This document shows positions 33,154-42,020 of a DNA stretch of 63,508 nt, piece after piece. Positions within the stretch are counted from its first letter, which is position 1. The number at the start of each line of letters is the position of its first letter. The position numbers and the translations under genes were made by a program. Origin of the DNA: an uncultured Oscillospiraceae bacterium (GTDB lineage: Bacteria; Bacillota; Clostridia; Oscillospirales; Oscillospiraceae); assembly GCA_934597125.1 (NCBI GenBank), contig CAKTQM010000004.1, positions 1 to 63,508 on the forward strand. Direction: 5' to 3'. Below the pieces are notes generated by a model. That model was not told the origin of the DNA. It did not search any database and saw nothing but the letters and a program-made list of their open reading frames with translations.

Positions 33154-33828
33154 TTACTCCTTCGACGGGCCGGAGTACCACTGGAACTTCCGCTCCGTGC
33201 CGTGCAGTAATCGGGTGATATTCTCCCGGTGGCACCACACCACCAGTGCGGAGATAGCCAGTGCCAGGGCGGTATACAGGAAGTCGTGGCCGTAGAACAG
33301 AAACACGGACACCGTCAGGCTGACACCGGCGGCCAGGGAGCCCAGGGACACGTATTTCGTCAGCAGCCACAGGGCCGCGAACAGGCCCCAGGCCACCAGC
33401 CCTACTTTCCAGCCCAGCATCCATGCCAGCACGCCGCCGCACAGGATACCTTTGCCCCCTTTGAAGCCGTAGAAAGCGGGGAACATGTGCCCAAGCTCGC
33501 ACCCAAGGCCGGACAGCAGCAGACCCAGTGTCCAGTTGCCTGCGGCAAAGTCCATCAAAAAACCGCCGATCAGGCAGGCCACCACGGTCTTGCCCATGTC
33601 CAGCGCGATCACGCCTAAGGCAAATTTGGCGCCGTAGGTGCGGTAAAAGTTGGTAAGACCCGCATTGCCGCTGCCGTGGGAGCGGACATCGTCCTTGATG
33701 ACGAAATGGGATACCATCACCGAGCCGTTGAAGCAGCCCAGCAGATAGCCCACCAGCACCACGATGGCCGCCATCAGATAGGCAAACAGGATAAAACCGT
33801 CCTTTGCCCCTGCAAAGCCAGTGTTCAT
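33154..33828 (-). CDS. plsY: Glycerol-3-phosphate acyltransferase PlsY
   Basis: A 224-residue membrane protein with about five to six helices. The PlsY motifs are HGSGNAGLTNFYRTYGAK (acyl-phosphate/glycerol phosphate site) and GFKGGKGI. It moves the acyl chain from acyl-phosphate to glycerol 3-phosphate, the first step of phospholipid synthesis. The ATG overlaps the der stop by four bases, so it is coupled in the DUF512-der-plsY operon, a common clostridial order. Confidence 0.93.
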   Translation of the reverse strand: MNTGFAGAKDGFILFAYLMAAIVVLVGYLLGCFNGSVMVSHFVIKDDVRSHGSGNAGLTNFYRTYGAKFALGVIALDMGKTVVACLIGGFLMDFAAGNWTLGLLLSGLGCELGHMFPAFYGFKGGKGILCGGVLAWMLGWKVGLVAWGLFAALWLLTKYVSLGSLAAGVSLTVSVFLFYGHDFLYTALALAISALVVWCHRENITRLLHGTERKFQWYSGPSKE

Positions 33829-35153
33829 CCTTCATCCTCTCCCTTCTGGCGGATAGTTATGATCACAGGGGTGCCCTCCAGCCCGAACACGCTGCGGATC
33901 TGGTTCTCCAGATACCGGCGGTAGGAGAAGTGGAACAGCTTCTTGTCATTGCAGAATACCACGAAGTGGGGCGGCTTGATGCCCACCTGGGTCATATAGT
34001 AGATCTTCAGCCGCCGACCCTTGTCGGTGGGGGGCTGAACGCGGGTCTGAGCGTCCGCCAGCACGGAGTTCAGCATGCCGGTGGTGATGCGCATGGAGGC
34101 CTGATCGTTGACGTAGTTGATCAGTTCAAACAGCCGCTCCACCCGCTGGCCCGTCAGAGCGGAAATGAACACAATGGGGGCGTAGGTCATAAAACTCAGA
34201 TCCCGGCGGATATCCTCCCGCATGCGATCCATGGTCTTGTCGTCCTTTTCAATGGCGTCCCACTTGTTCACCACGATGATGCAGGCCTTGCCCGCCTCGT
34301 GGGCCAGTCCGGCCACCTTGGTGTCCTGCTCGGTAACACCGTCATTGGCGTCGATCATGATGAGGCACACGTCGCTGCGCTCGATAGCCATGGTGGCCCG
34401 CAGGACGCTGTATTTTTCAATGTTGTCGTCCACCTTGGACTTTTTCCGCATACCGGCGGTGTCGATGAAATTATACTTGCCCTGGGCATTTTCGAAATAA
34501 CTGTCGATGGCGTCGCGAGTGGTGCCGGCCATATTGCTGACGATGACCCGCTGTTGGCCCAGGATCCGGTTGGTAAGACTGGACTTGCCCACGTTGGGCT
34601 TGCCGATGATGGCTACCTGGATCACGTCGGACTCGTCGTCTTCGTCCTCCTCAGGGGGGAAATATTTCAGGCACTCATCCAGCAGGTCGCCGGTGCCGTG
34701 ACCGTGGACGGCGGACACGGCAATGGGATCGCCCAACCCCAGGTTGTAGAACTCGTAAAAATCCGGATCCACCGTTCCGGTGGCGTCCATCTTATTGACC
34801 GCCAGCACAATGGGCTTTTTGCTGCGCTGTAGCATCCCCGCCACCTCCTGATCGGCGGCGGTCATGCCGGTCTTGATATCGGTGACAAATACGATCACCG
34901 TGGCGTTGTCAATGGCGATCTGGGCCTGCTCCCGCATAAAAGACAGGATCTGGTTGTCGGTGCTGGGCTCAATGCCGCCGGTGTCCACCAGGCGGAACTT
35001 GTGTCCCAGCCACTCGCTTTCACCGTAGATACGGTCGCGGGTGACACCGGGGGTGTCCTCCACGATGCTGACGCGCTTGCCGATGAGCTTATTGAACAGC
35101 ATGGACTTGCCCACGTTGGGGCGGCCCACAATAGCGATCAAAGGTTTTGCCAT
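33825..35153 (-). CDS. der: Ribosome-associated GTPase Der (EngA)
   Basis: A 442-residue protein with two G domains in tandem: GRPNVGKS (residues 9-16) with DTPGV and NKMD, and GKPNVGKS (about 184-191) with DTAGM and NKWD. A C-terminal KH-like domain follows (IKPPHFVVFCNDKKLFHFSY). It is needed for 50S assembly. It lies between the DUF512 gene (16 bases upstream) and plsY. Confidence 0.97.
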   Translation of the reverse strand: MAKPLIAIVGRPNVGKSMLFNKLIGKRVSIVEDTPGVTRDRIYGESEWLGHKFRLVDTGGIEPSTDNQILSFMREQAQIAIDNATVIVFVTDIKTGMTAADQEVAGMLQRSKKPIVLAVNKMDATGTVDPDFYEFYNLGLGDPIAVSAVHGHGTGDLLDECLKYFPPEEDEDDESDVIQVAIIGKPNVGKSSLTNRILGQQRVIVSNMAGTTRDAIDSYFENAQGKYNFIDTAGMRKKSKVDDNIEKYSVLRATMAIERSDVCLIMIDANDGVTEQDTKVAGLAHEAGKACIIVVNKWDAIEKDDKTMDRMREDIRRDLSFMTYAPIVFISALTGQRVERLFELINYVNDQASMRITTGMLNSVLADAQTRVQPPTDKGRRLKIYYMTQVGIKPPHFVVFCNDKKLFHFSYRRYLENQIRSVFGLEGTPVIITIRQKGEDEG

Positions 35154-35169
35154 AGTCTCTCCCTCCTAC

Positions 35170-36465
35170 TCAAACATCCAGCAGCGCATCCAGCAGGGCG
35201 CCGCCGTCGTCGTCCACGATGCGGACGGGGCAGCCCAGCTCCTGGGACAGCCTGTCCACCGTGTAATCATCCAAAAATACCGTTTCGCCGTGGCGCAGCA
35301 TGTGTACCGTCAGCAGCAGCCGCCGTCCGGCCATTTTGCCCTGCAGCTGGCGGGCGATGTCCTGTCCCGTCAGCAGGCCCGTCACGTCGATCGTGCGGCC
35401 GAAGAAGTCATTTTCCACCGCTATCACCTGTACATCCAGCTTGGGGAAGCGGGCGCGGGCTTTGGCTATCAGCGCCTCCATAAAGGGGGCGGCGGCCACG
35501 CCGGTGGCGATGGTGCAGGGAATGGGGGCGGCGTCCCCCTCCTCAAAGGCCATGGCGGACAAAAACTCCTGCTCCAGCGACCGCAGCATGCCCACGCCGT
35601 TTTCAATCTGGCGGTAGCCTTCGTAATAGTCCTCATGCGGCAGCGGCAGGCCCGCCCGCAGAAACAGTTCGTCGGCGCAGAAGAAACGGCGGGTGCCGAA
35701 GCGGCAGAGATTCTCCTGCCCGAATTCCTCGGCAATGGCGATGATCTGCCGCGCGGTCTCGCTGTCCACGGGGCGCAGTCTGGCAAGGCCCTGCCGGTAC
35801 TTGGTGATGCCCACCGGTACCAGAGAGCAGCTGGAAAACTGCCACTCCGTCAGATCCCGCAGAGTGCGGCGCAACGCATCTCCGTCGTTCCAACCGGGGC
35901 ACACCACGATCTGGCCGTTCATGACGATGCCCGCCTTGCAGAAACGCCGGATGTAGTCCAATGACCGCTCCGCGTCCCTGTTGCCCAGCAGCGTGCAGTG
36001 AAGCTGCGGGTCGGTGGCGTGAACGGAGACGTTGATGGGGCTGATGTGCAGGTCGATGATCCGCTGGGCTTCCCGCTCCGACAGGTTGGTCAGGGTGGTG
36101 TAGTTGCCCAACAGAAAGCTGAGCCGTTCGTCATCGTCCTTGATATACAGGGACGGCCGCATGTGGGGCGGCATCTGATCCACGAAGCAGAACAGGCAGT
36201 GGTTGGCGCAGCGGTGCATCTCGTCCATCAGATAGGTGTTGAAGTTCAGTCCCAGATCCAGCCCCTCCTCCTTGCGGATGGTCAGGGTGCGGGTATGGCC
36301 GTCCTTTTCCAGCAGCAGGCGCGTTTCGGGATCGTAGCCGTAAAAGCGATAGTCCAGCACGTCCACGATGGGGTGGCCATTGATCTGCAGCAGCTTTTCA
36401 CCCACCGCCACGCCGGCTTTTTCCGCCGGAGAACGGGGGTCGATGGACGTGATGACGGTACTCAT
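35170..36465 (-). CDS. DUF512 protein (PDZ plus radical-SAM-like iron-sulfur domain)
   Basis: A 431-residue protein. Residues about 1-65 form a PDZ domain (IDPRSPAEKAGVAVGEKLLQ). A C-x3-C-x2-C cluster follows in CANHCLFCFVDQMP (about 84-97), then LSFLLGNYTTLTNLS and the DUF512 C-terminal part (CTIATGVAAAPFMEAL). The family is common in Firmicutes next to der; it looks like a radical SAM relative, reaction unknown. ATG 36465 follows AAGGAG; the frame runs on for 75 unlikely codons. Confidence 0.88.
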   Translation of the reverse strand: MSTVITSIDPRSPAEKAGVAVGEKLLQINGHPIVDVLDYRFYGYDPETRLLLEKDGHTRTLTIRKEEGLDLGLNFNTYLMDEMHRCANHCLFCFVDQMPPHMRPSLYIKDDDERLSFLLGNYTTLTNLSEREAQRIIDLHISPINVSVHATDPQLHCTLLGNRDAERSLDYIRRFCKAGIVMNGQIVVCPGWNDGDALRRTLRDLTEWQFSSCSLVPVGITKYRQGLARLRPVDSETARQIIAIAEEFGQENLCRFGTRRFFCADELFLRAGLPLPHEDYYEGYRQIENGVGMLRSLEQEFLSAMAFEEGDAAPIPCTIATGVAAAPFMEALIAKARARFPKLDVQVIAVENDFFGRTIDVTGLLTGQDIARQLQGKMAGRRLLLTVHMLRHGETVFLDDYTVDRLSQELGCPVRIVDDDGGALLDALLDV

Positions 36466-36744
36466 AGGCGGCTCTCCTTGCAAATACGCATACGGGTGCA
36501 TGATAACCATACTATTATACCGTTTTTTTTGCCGCTGTGCAAGATATAATCGGGAAGAAAACGGTTTTTTGTACCGGTACGCCGCGCCGGAGGGAAGCGA
36601 GAAAAGAGAAAAGGGGCGCGGTGCACCGCAGTACGTCAGTGTTTCCATCATATCCCCCTGATAATGGAAAGTAAAGCGCATGAAATTCATGGAGGATATG
36701 AGAAAAATTCAGGGAGGCCACAGGAGCGGACGGTGGAGAGGATA

Positions 36745-36772
36745 GAAAAAACCGCCCTTTCGGGCGGTTTTG
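36745..36772. terminator. Bidirectional intrinsic terminator
   Basis: AAAACCGCCC and GGGCGGTTTT; ends the acyl-CoA ligase transcript on the minus strand. The region 36466-36744 holds no recognisable gene. Confidence 0.8.
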
Positions 36773-36775
36773 GGG

Positions 36776-38524
36776 TTATTCGGCGGTTTCCGTGGATTCG
36801 GTGCTTTCGGTCGCCTTGGCGAGCTTCTGGAGTTCTTCCTCCTCCAACACGCGGTAGGCCACCTTGCCCACCAGAGTCTTGGGCAGTTCGGCCCGGAACT
36901 CAATGTCGTAGGGCATGGCGTACTTGGCTACATGCTTACGGCAATAGGCCAGCAGCGCGTCGCGGGTAGCTGCGGTGGGCTCCACGCCGGGCTTGAGCAT
37001 GACGAAGGCTTTTACCTTCTGCATCTTATAGGCGTCGGGCACGCCGATAACGCAGCTCATCTGCACATCCTCGTGGGCATCTAAGATATTCTCGATCTGG
37101 CCGGGGTAGACGTTGTAGCCGGAGGAGATGATCATACGCTTGGCGCGGCCGCGGAAGTAGATGAAGCCCTGGTCGTCCATAACGCCCAGATCGCCGGTGT
37201 AGACCCAGGTCAGGCCGTCCGCGTGCTTGCGGAGGGTCTTGGCGGTCTCGTCGGGGTGGTTCATGTACTCCTTCATGACGGTGGGGCCCGCCAGCAGGAT
37301 CTCGCCCTCCTCGCCGTAGGGCAGTTCTTCGTCGGTATCGGGCTTGACGATCTTAATATAGGTATCGGGGAAGGGCAGACCGATGGAGCCCTCCTTATAA
37401 ATATGGGTGGGCGTCAGGCAGCAGGCGGTGACAGTCTCGGTGGTGCCGTAGCCCTCCCGCACCTGAATGACGGCGTGGTGGTCATACAGGAATTTGTCGA
37501 ACTTTTTCTTCAACTCGATGGACAGGCTGTCACCGCCGGAGAACACGCCCTTCAGGCTGCTGAGGTCGGCGTTGTCCATGCTGGGCAGGCGCAGCAGCGC
37601 CTCATACAGGGTGGGCACGCCGGCAATGAAGTTGCACTTGTACTTGACGATCTGCTTGGCGTAGCTCTTGGCGGTAAAGCGGGGGATCAGGATGCAGCGG
37701 CCGCCGTTGGCCAGCATGGAGTGGACGCACACGCCAAGACCAAAGCCGTGGAACAGGGGCATGGCGGCCAGCATCTTGTCGCCGGGGCGGAACATGGGAT
37801 TGGTGGCGATGATTTGCTGACCCAGGGCGTTGAAGTTGCCGTTGGTCAGGACGATGCCCTTGGTGGTGCCGGTGGTGCCGCCGGAATACAGGATCACGGC
37901 GGGGTCGTTGTAGCCGCGCTCTACACGGTAGTTCTTATAGAAGCAGAACCGGGACATGTCCATGAATTCCTTCCAGCGGATGACGGGGGCGTCATCGGGG
38001 ATCTTCTGGATCTTGCGTCCCTCCGTCAGCATATAGCCGGCGCGGATGGTGCGGCTGAGGGCGTCCTTCACCGAGGCGATGATGATGTTGATGATGCCGG
38101 TGTTCTGGCGGATATGCTCGAACTTGTCATAGAACTGATCCAGCGTGATAGCAGTGGTGGACTGGGATTCATTGAGATAGAACTCGATCTCCTTCTCCGC
38201 CGACAGGGGGTGGATCATGTTGGCGATGCCGCCCACCAGGTTGACGGCATAGAACATGTAGATGGCCTGGGGGCAGTTGGGCATGGCGATGGTGATGCGG
38301 TCGCCCGGACGGACACCCAGGGTCTTCAAGCTCTTAGCGCACTTTTCGATCTCCTGCACCATCTTGCGGTAGGTGGTGGACTTGCCCATGAAATCAAAGG
38401 CGATGTTGTTGGGGTACTGCTCCGCGATGCGTTCCACCGCGTCAAACATGCTGCCCTGGAAATAGTCCAGATGCATGGGAACGTCGCCCAGATAGTCTTT
38501 CCAGGGGGTCTTGACCTCACTCAT
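36776..38524 (-). CDS. AMP-forming acyl-CoA synthetase (ANL superfamily)
   Basis: A 582-residue adenylate-forming enzyme. The AMP loop is ILYSGGTTGTTKGIVL (about residues 211-226), followed by GYGTTETV and YTGDLGVMDDQGFIYFRGR, and the C-terminal domain bears GKVAYR with its catalytic lysine. It activates a carboxylic acid, probably a medium or long chain fatty acid, to acyl-CoA; a plain FadD annotation would fit. It overlaps the upstream acyltransferase-like gene by eight bases, so the pair is coupled and probably acts in one pathway. Confidence 0.88.
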   Translation of the reverse strand: MSEVKTPWKDYLGDVPMHLDYFQGSMFDAVERIAEQYPNNIAFDFMGKSTTYRKMVQEIEKCAKSLKTLGVRPGDRITIAMPNCPQAIYMFYAVNLVGGIANMIHPLSAEKEIEFYLNESQSTTAITLDQFYDKFEHIRQNTGIINIIIASVKDALSRTIRAGYMLTEGRKIQKIPDDAPVIRWKEFMDMSRFCFYKNYRVERGYNDPAVILYSGGTTGTTKGIVLTNGNFNALGQQIIATNPMFRPGDKMLAAMPLFHGFGLGVCVHSMLANGGRCILIPRFTAKSYAKQIVKYKCNFIAGVPTLYEALLRLPSMDNADLSSLKGVFSGGDSLSIELKKKFDKFLYDHHAVIQVREGYGTTETVTACCLTPTHIYKEGSIGLPFPDTYIKIVKPDTDEELPYGEEGEILLAGPTVMKEYMNHPDETAKTLRKHADGLTWVYTGDLGVMDDQGFIYFRGRAKRMIISSGYNVYPGQIENILDAHEDVQMSCVIGVPDAYKMQKVKAFVMLKPGVEPTAATRDALLAYCRKHVAKYAMPYDIEFRAELPKTLVGKVAYRVLEEEELQKLAKATESTESTETAE

Positions 38525-39392
38525 ATTGTACTTCCTCCTTCAAGGGTTTCTCTAATTCTTCCGGATGCTCCAGCAGATATTTCAGCAGGCGCACCGATTT
38601 GGAGTAATAATAGCCGTCAGCCAAACGCTCGTCGATAGTCAGTCCCAGATCCAGTGTCTCCTTCATGGTGACATTGCCCTGTTCATCGTAGAAGGGGGAC
38701 AGCTTCTTTTCACCGATGATGCAGAACAGGGAGCAGGTGCCCCAGTTAGTCAGGTGGTGATAGCCGCACTTAAGCTTGATGGAGCCCAGATTGGACAGGG
38801 TGACGGAGCTGTAATAGGGGTCGGTAGCCACCATGTCGTCCGGCACCCAGCCGTGCTTGTCCAGCCACATGATGAACTTGACAGCGGTTTTGCCCAGCCA
38901 GCGGGGCAGCTTGTTGAGAATATCCATATTCTCGGTGGAGGAGTCCGCCTTTTCGCTGCGGCAGGCCTGCACCTGGGAACGGATGTACTCGTGAACGTCC
39001 TCCACGGTGAAGTCCTCCTTGCTGTGGAGGAAAGCAAGGGCCTCGGCGCCCTTGTCGGAAAACTGCTTCTTCACCACGAAGGCGGCGGAGATCTCGTTGC
39101 GCTGATAGAAATTGCTATTGACGATGAAGCGGTTCAGCTTGGGCCGCAGGGTGATGGTCTTGAGAAGGGCCGTCACGATGAGATGGAACATGGTGTAGGG
39201 GAAGTCTGTCTCCGTCTCGTTCTTTTTGGCAAGGTAGGCGTTGATAGCCGTCAGGTCGATGCGCTGGGAGATGTAGGCTTCGTTATCGCAGCGATTGGGA
39301 TAAATGATGCCGGTGATGAAGTGCAGGGAGTCCAGTTCCCGCAGCAGCCGGCCATCCTTCCGGTCGCCCGGGCGGCGTTTGTATTGCTCCAT
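38517..39392 (-). CDS. E2/CAT-like acyltransferase domain protein
   Basis: A 291-residue protein resembling the catalytic domain of 2-oxoacid dehydrogenase E2 and chloramphenicol acetyltransferase: PYTMFHLIVTALLKTITLRP, SNLGSIKL and, near the end, LGLTIDERLADGYYYSKSVR. That last part corresponds to the DHRxxDG active-site motif, but the catalytic histidine is replaced (IDERLADG). There are no lipoyl or E1-binding domains. It is co-transcribed with an acyl-CoA ligase. Function unproven; loss of the histidine makes a plain acyl transfer uncertain. The ATG at 39392 is chosen at the domain start; its ribosome site (AAGGAG) is 12 bases away. Confidence 0.7.
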   Translation of the reverse strand: MEQYKRRPGDRKDGRLLRELDSLHFITGIIYPNRCDNEAYISQRIDLTAINAYLAKKNETETDFPYTMFHLIVTALLKTITLRPKLNRFIVNSNFYQRNEISAAFVVKKQFSDKGAEALAFLHSKEDFTVEDVHEYIRSQVQACRSEKADSSTENMDILNKLPRWLGKTAVKFIMWLDKHGWVPDDMVATDPYYSSVTLSNLGSIKLKCGYHHLTNWGTCSLFCIIGEKKLSPFYDEQGNVTMKETLDLGLTIDERLADGYYYSKSVRLLKYLLEHPEELEKPLKEEVQYE

Positions 39393-39446
39393 ATGTGTGG
39401 GATTCTCCTTTTTTATTTGTATATGCAGTGTAATCGTTATATGCTT

Positions 39447-39531
39447 GTAGGGGCCGGCGTCCTCGACGGCCCGTGCGGTGTACGATGACATTTCCAATAT
39501 ACGGCGGGGCGTCGGAGACGCCGCCCCCTGT
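39447..39531. repeat. GTAGGGG-type intergenic palindromes (family B-like)
   Basis: GTAGGGGCCGGCG...CGACGGCCC, then GGCGGGGCGTC and GACGCCGCCCC, two GC stems that open with the same GTAGGGG start as the element at 18655. It lies in the 339-base divergent gap 39393-39731, within the predicted leader of the minus-strand operon. Confidence 0.45.
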
Positions 39532-39586
39532 GAGCGTTTATCACGGGCATATTGGGTTCCGCCACCGGACACCATACCAAGTTTAT

Positions 39587-39615
39587 AGTATAGACAAATT
39601 TTCCCCGTTTGTCAA
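39587..39615 (-). promoter_or_regulatory. Consensus promoter of the acyltransferase/acyl-CoA ligase operon
   Basis: Minus strand TTGACA (39615-39610), 17-base spacer, TATACT (39592-39587). The leader to the ATG is about 190 bases and includes the GTAGGGG palindromes. Confidence 0.85.
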
Positions 39616-39641
39616 ATTTCCGGGAAACCGTCTGCATCTGC

Positions 39642-39670
39642 TTGCATTTGCCGTCGGCGTGTGTTACTAT
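39642..39670 (+). promoter_or_regulatory. Promoter of ilvA
   Basis: TTGCAT (39642-39647), 17-base spacer, TACTAT (39665-39670); back to back with the promoter of the minus-strand operon. Confidence 0.65.
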
Positions 39671-39731
39671 TAAAAAACAGAAAACCAAATAATGTATACG
39701 CCCTGCGCACAAATGTGAAGGAGGAACCACT

Positions 39732-40928
39732 ATGTTGACTATGGCCATGCTGCACGACGCCCAGCGGGTATTGTCCGGCGTCATCAACAAGACCCCTGTG
39801 ATCCCCAGCACCGGCATCACCGACCAGTGCCGCCTGTTCCTGAAGGCAGACTGCCTGCAAAAAACCGGCGCGTTCAAGCTGCGGGGCGCGTATTATAAGA
39901 TCGCCACGCTGTCGGACGAGGAAAAGGCCAGGGGCGTCATCGCCTGCTCCGCCGGAAACCACGCTCAGGGCGTGGCCTTTGCCGCCCGCGACATGGGCAT
40001 CCACGCTGTCATCTGCATCCCACAGGGTGCGCCCCTGTCCAAAATCGAGGCCACCCGCAGCTATGGCGCCGAGGTGGTGCTTGTCCCCGGTGTGTACGAC
40101 GATGCCTATGCCGAGGCCATCCGACTGCGGGACGAGAAGGGCTATACCTTCATCCACCCCTTTGACGATTACAGCATCATGGCCGGTCAGGGCACCATCG
40201 GTCTGGAGATCTTAGAGCAGCTGCCGGACGTGGATATGATCATCACCGCTATCGGCGGCGGCGGACTGGTGTCCGGCGTGGCCAAGGCCGTGAAGGAACT
40301 GAAGCCCTCCTGCCAGGTCATCGGCGTGCAGGCCGAGGGCGCCGCCAGTATGTACGAGGCGCTGCGGCAGGACAAGATCATCACTCTGCCACAGGTGGGT
40401 ACCATGGCCGACGGGATTCAGGTGAAGACCGCCGGCGAACTGACCTTCGACATGTGCCGCCAGTACGTGGATAAGGTCGTCACCGTCAGTGAGAGTGAGA
40501 TCGCCGCCGCCATCCTGACGATTCTGGAAAAGCAGAAGCTCATTACCGAGGGCGCCGGCGCGGTCAGCGTGGCCGCCGTCATGTCCGGCAAGCTGGATGT
40601 GAAGGGCAAGACCGTGTGCGCCCTGCTGTCCGGCGGCAACGTGGATGTGACTATGCTGGAGCGGATCATCAAGCACGGCCTTACCGCCGAGGGACGCATT
40701 GCCAGCTTCTCCACCGTCCTGCCCGACCAGCCCAATGCTTTGGCTACCTATCTGGCGGCCCTGTCCCACGAGGGTGTCAACGTGCTGGAGGTGTATCACG
40801 AGCGCAGCAGCATGAAGGTGGGTGTGGGATCCTGCCGCGTCCGCATGGTGGTGGAGACCCGCAACCACGAGCATATTCACCAGCTTTACAGTTATCTGGC
40901 AGAACGGGGCTATACCATTAAGGAGTGA
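39732..40928 (+). CDS. ilvA: Threonine ammonia-lyase
   Basis: A 398-residue PLP enzyme. The PLP lysine is in TGAFKLRGAYYKI (about K49), the phosphate-binding loop is SAGNHAQGVAFAA, and IGGGGLVSG follows. The last 75 residues form an ACT-type domain (SFSTVLPDQPNALATYLAAL). It deaminates threonine to 2-oxobutanoate. The length and single ACT domain suit the TdcB/IlvA-like form common in Clostridia; biosynthetic or catabolic use cannot be told. Alone, with AAGGAGG-type ribosome site. Confidence 0.92.
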   Translation: MLTMAMLHDAQRVLSGVINKTPVIPSTGITDQCRLFLKADCLQKTGAFKLRGAYYKIATLSDEEKARGVIACSAGNHAQGVAFAARDMGIHAVICIPQGAPLSKIEATRSYGAEVVLVPGVYDDAYAEAIRLRDEKGYTFIHPFDDYSIMAGQGTIGLEILEQLPDVDMIITAIGGGGLVSGVAKAVKELKPSCQVIGVQAEGAASMYEALRQDKIITLPQVGTMADGIQVKTAGELTFDMCRQYVDKVVTVSESEIAAAILTILEKQKLITEGAGAVSVAAVMSGKLDVKGKTVCALLSGGNVDVTMLERIIKHGLTAEGRIASFSTVLPDQPNALATYLAALSHEGVNVLEVYHERSSMKVGVGSCRVRMVVETRNHEHIHQLYSYLAERGYTIKE

Positions 40929-40970
40929 CCGGACGGTTTTCCGTATCACAGGCTGTATTACTACATATGG

Positions 40971-41003
40971 AAAAGCCCGTGGAGCATTGCTCCACGGGCT
41001 TTT
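40971..41003. terminator. Bidirectional intrinsic terminator
   Basis: AAAAGCCCGTGGAGC, loop ATT, GCTCCACGGGCTTTT between converging ilvA and the macro-NADAR gene. Confidence 0.9.
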
Positions 41004-41006
41004 ATG

Positions 41007-41864
41007 CTATTCCGTTATCCGCAGAGTCTCCCGTACCCGCATCAGCGCTTTGCCCAAAATACTCTCCCCCTGCCATTGGGCGGGATCCTGGTGGCGGGGA
41101 TCATTCAGGGCAAGGCCAATGCCCCAGATGCGGTCGTTGGGGGAGCACTCAGCGATCAGAGCGTCGCCGGTAGCCAGCAGCTGGTGCTTCAGGCCGCTGT
41201 TCTGACCGAATTTTGCCAGCAGGCCGCGATAGATGACCTCCTGTCGTGCGGCGGCCCACTTGTCCTCGTCATAGGGGGTGATGGCCCGGCCCAGCAGCTT
41301 CACCGTCTTGGGATCGGGGTTCTCCATCACCTTTTCGGCAGTGGCGGCGTCACCGCAGCACAGGGCCTTCCGGTGCATCAGGTACTGCTCCGCGTTGAGA
41401 TATGTCACGCCGTCCACGGTGAACACCGCCGGATACCAATTGCTGAACCAGCCATTGGGGCCATATTCATGGAAGAAGCCCACCACATTTCCCGTGATGG
41501 GAGCGTCCTCCTCCGTGACGGCGAATTCCTCGTACAGAGCGAGGGTGCGCGCATCCGGCGCCAGCAGCGTTACCGTCAGTGCCGCGTGGGGATGAGCCTT
41601 GCGCCAGTTCTCCACCGCCACCAGCGCCGCGGGTACGGCGAACTGGGGCGGCCAGCCTCCCGCAGCCCCCAGCGTGGGAATGGCGACGGCATCGTCCCCT
41701 GCCGTCAGAGCGTCATCCAGCGCCGCGGCATAGCAGGCGGCCAGCGCCGCCGTTTCGTAGGGGTGTCCGTCATAGGCGGGGGGCGTCAGGGGAATATCCC
41801 GCCCGCCGGCGCGGCAGACGCAGCCGCCGCCACGGACGGTGTCCAGCTGAAAGGTCAGGGTCAT
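41007..41864 (-). CDS. Macro-like/NADAR fusion protein
   Basis: A 285-residue two-domain protein. Residues about 15-115 look like part of a macro domain (AVAIPTLGAAGGWPPQFAVP is the macro loop with the typical A/G-G-P-P-Q context). Residues about 125-285 are a NADAR/YbiA domain (GPNGWFSNWYPAVFTVDGVT, AEQYLMHRKA, DRIWGIGLALND). NADAR proteins hydrolyse N-glycosidic bonds of ADP-ribose-type or riboflavin-pathway substrates; some reverse guanine ADP-ribosylation made by DarT. No DarT toxin gene is nearby. ATG 41864 follows AAGGAGG; the track of open frame extends 265 codons upstream across another gene and is not real. Confidence 0.8.
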   Translation of the reverse strand: MTLTFQLDTVRGGGCVCRAGGRDIPLTPPAYDGHPYETAALAACYAAALDDALTAGDDAVAIPTLGAAGGWPPQFAVPAALVAVENWRKAHPHAALTVTLLAPDARTLALYEEFAVTEEDAPITGNVVGFFHEYGPNGWFSNWYPAVFTVDGVTYLNAEQYLMHRKALCCGDAATAEKVMENPDPKTVKLLGRAITPYDEDKWAAARQEVIYRGLLAKFGQNSGLKHQLLATGDALIAECSPNDRIWGIGLALNDPRHQDPAQWQGESILGKALMRVRETLRITE

Positions 41865-41941
41865 GATGGGGCCTCCTTGTTTGTTTTTCTTCATCCTACC
41901 ACATACGGACGGGAAAAGGCAAGGGACGGACGAAATATCCC

Positions 41942-41970
41942 TTGCAACCGCCGCGGCGCTGTGATACAAT
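41942..41970 (+). promoter_or_regulatory. Promoter of the PduL-like gene
   Basis: TTGCAA (41942-41947), 17-base spacer, TACAAT (41965-41970). Confidence 0.65.
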
Positions 41971-42020
41971 ACATTCGCATAATATGACACGGTTCGCCGT
42001 GTACAAGGAGGAGCATTACC

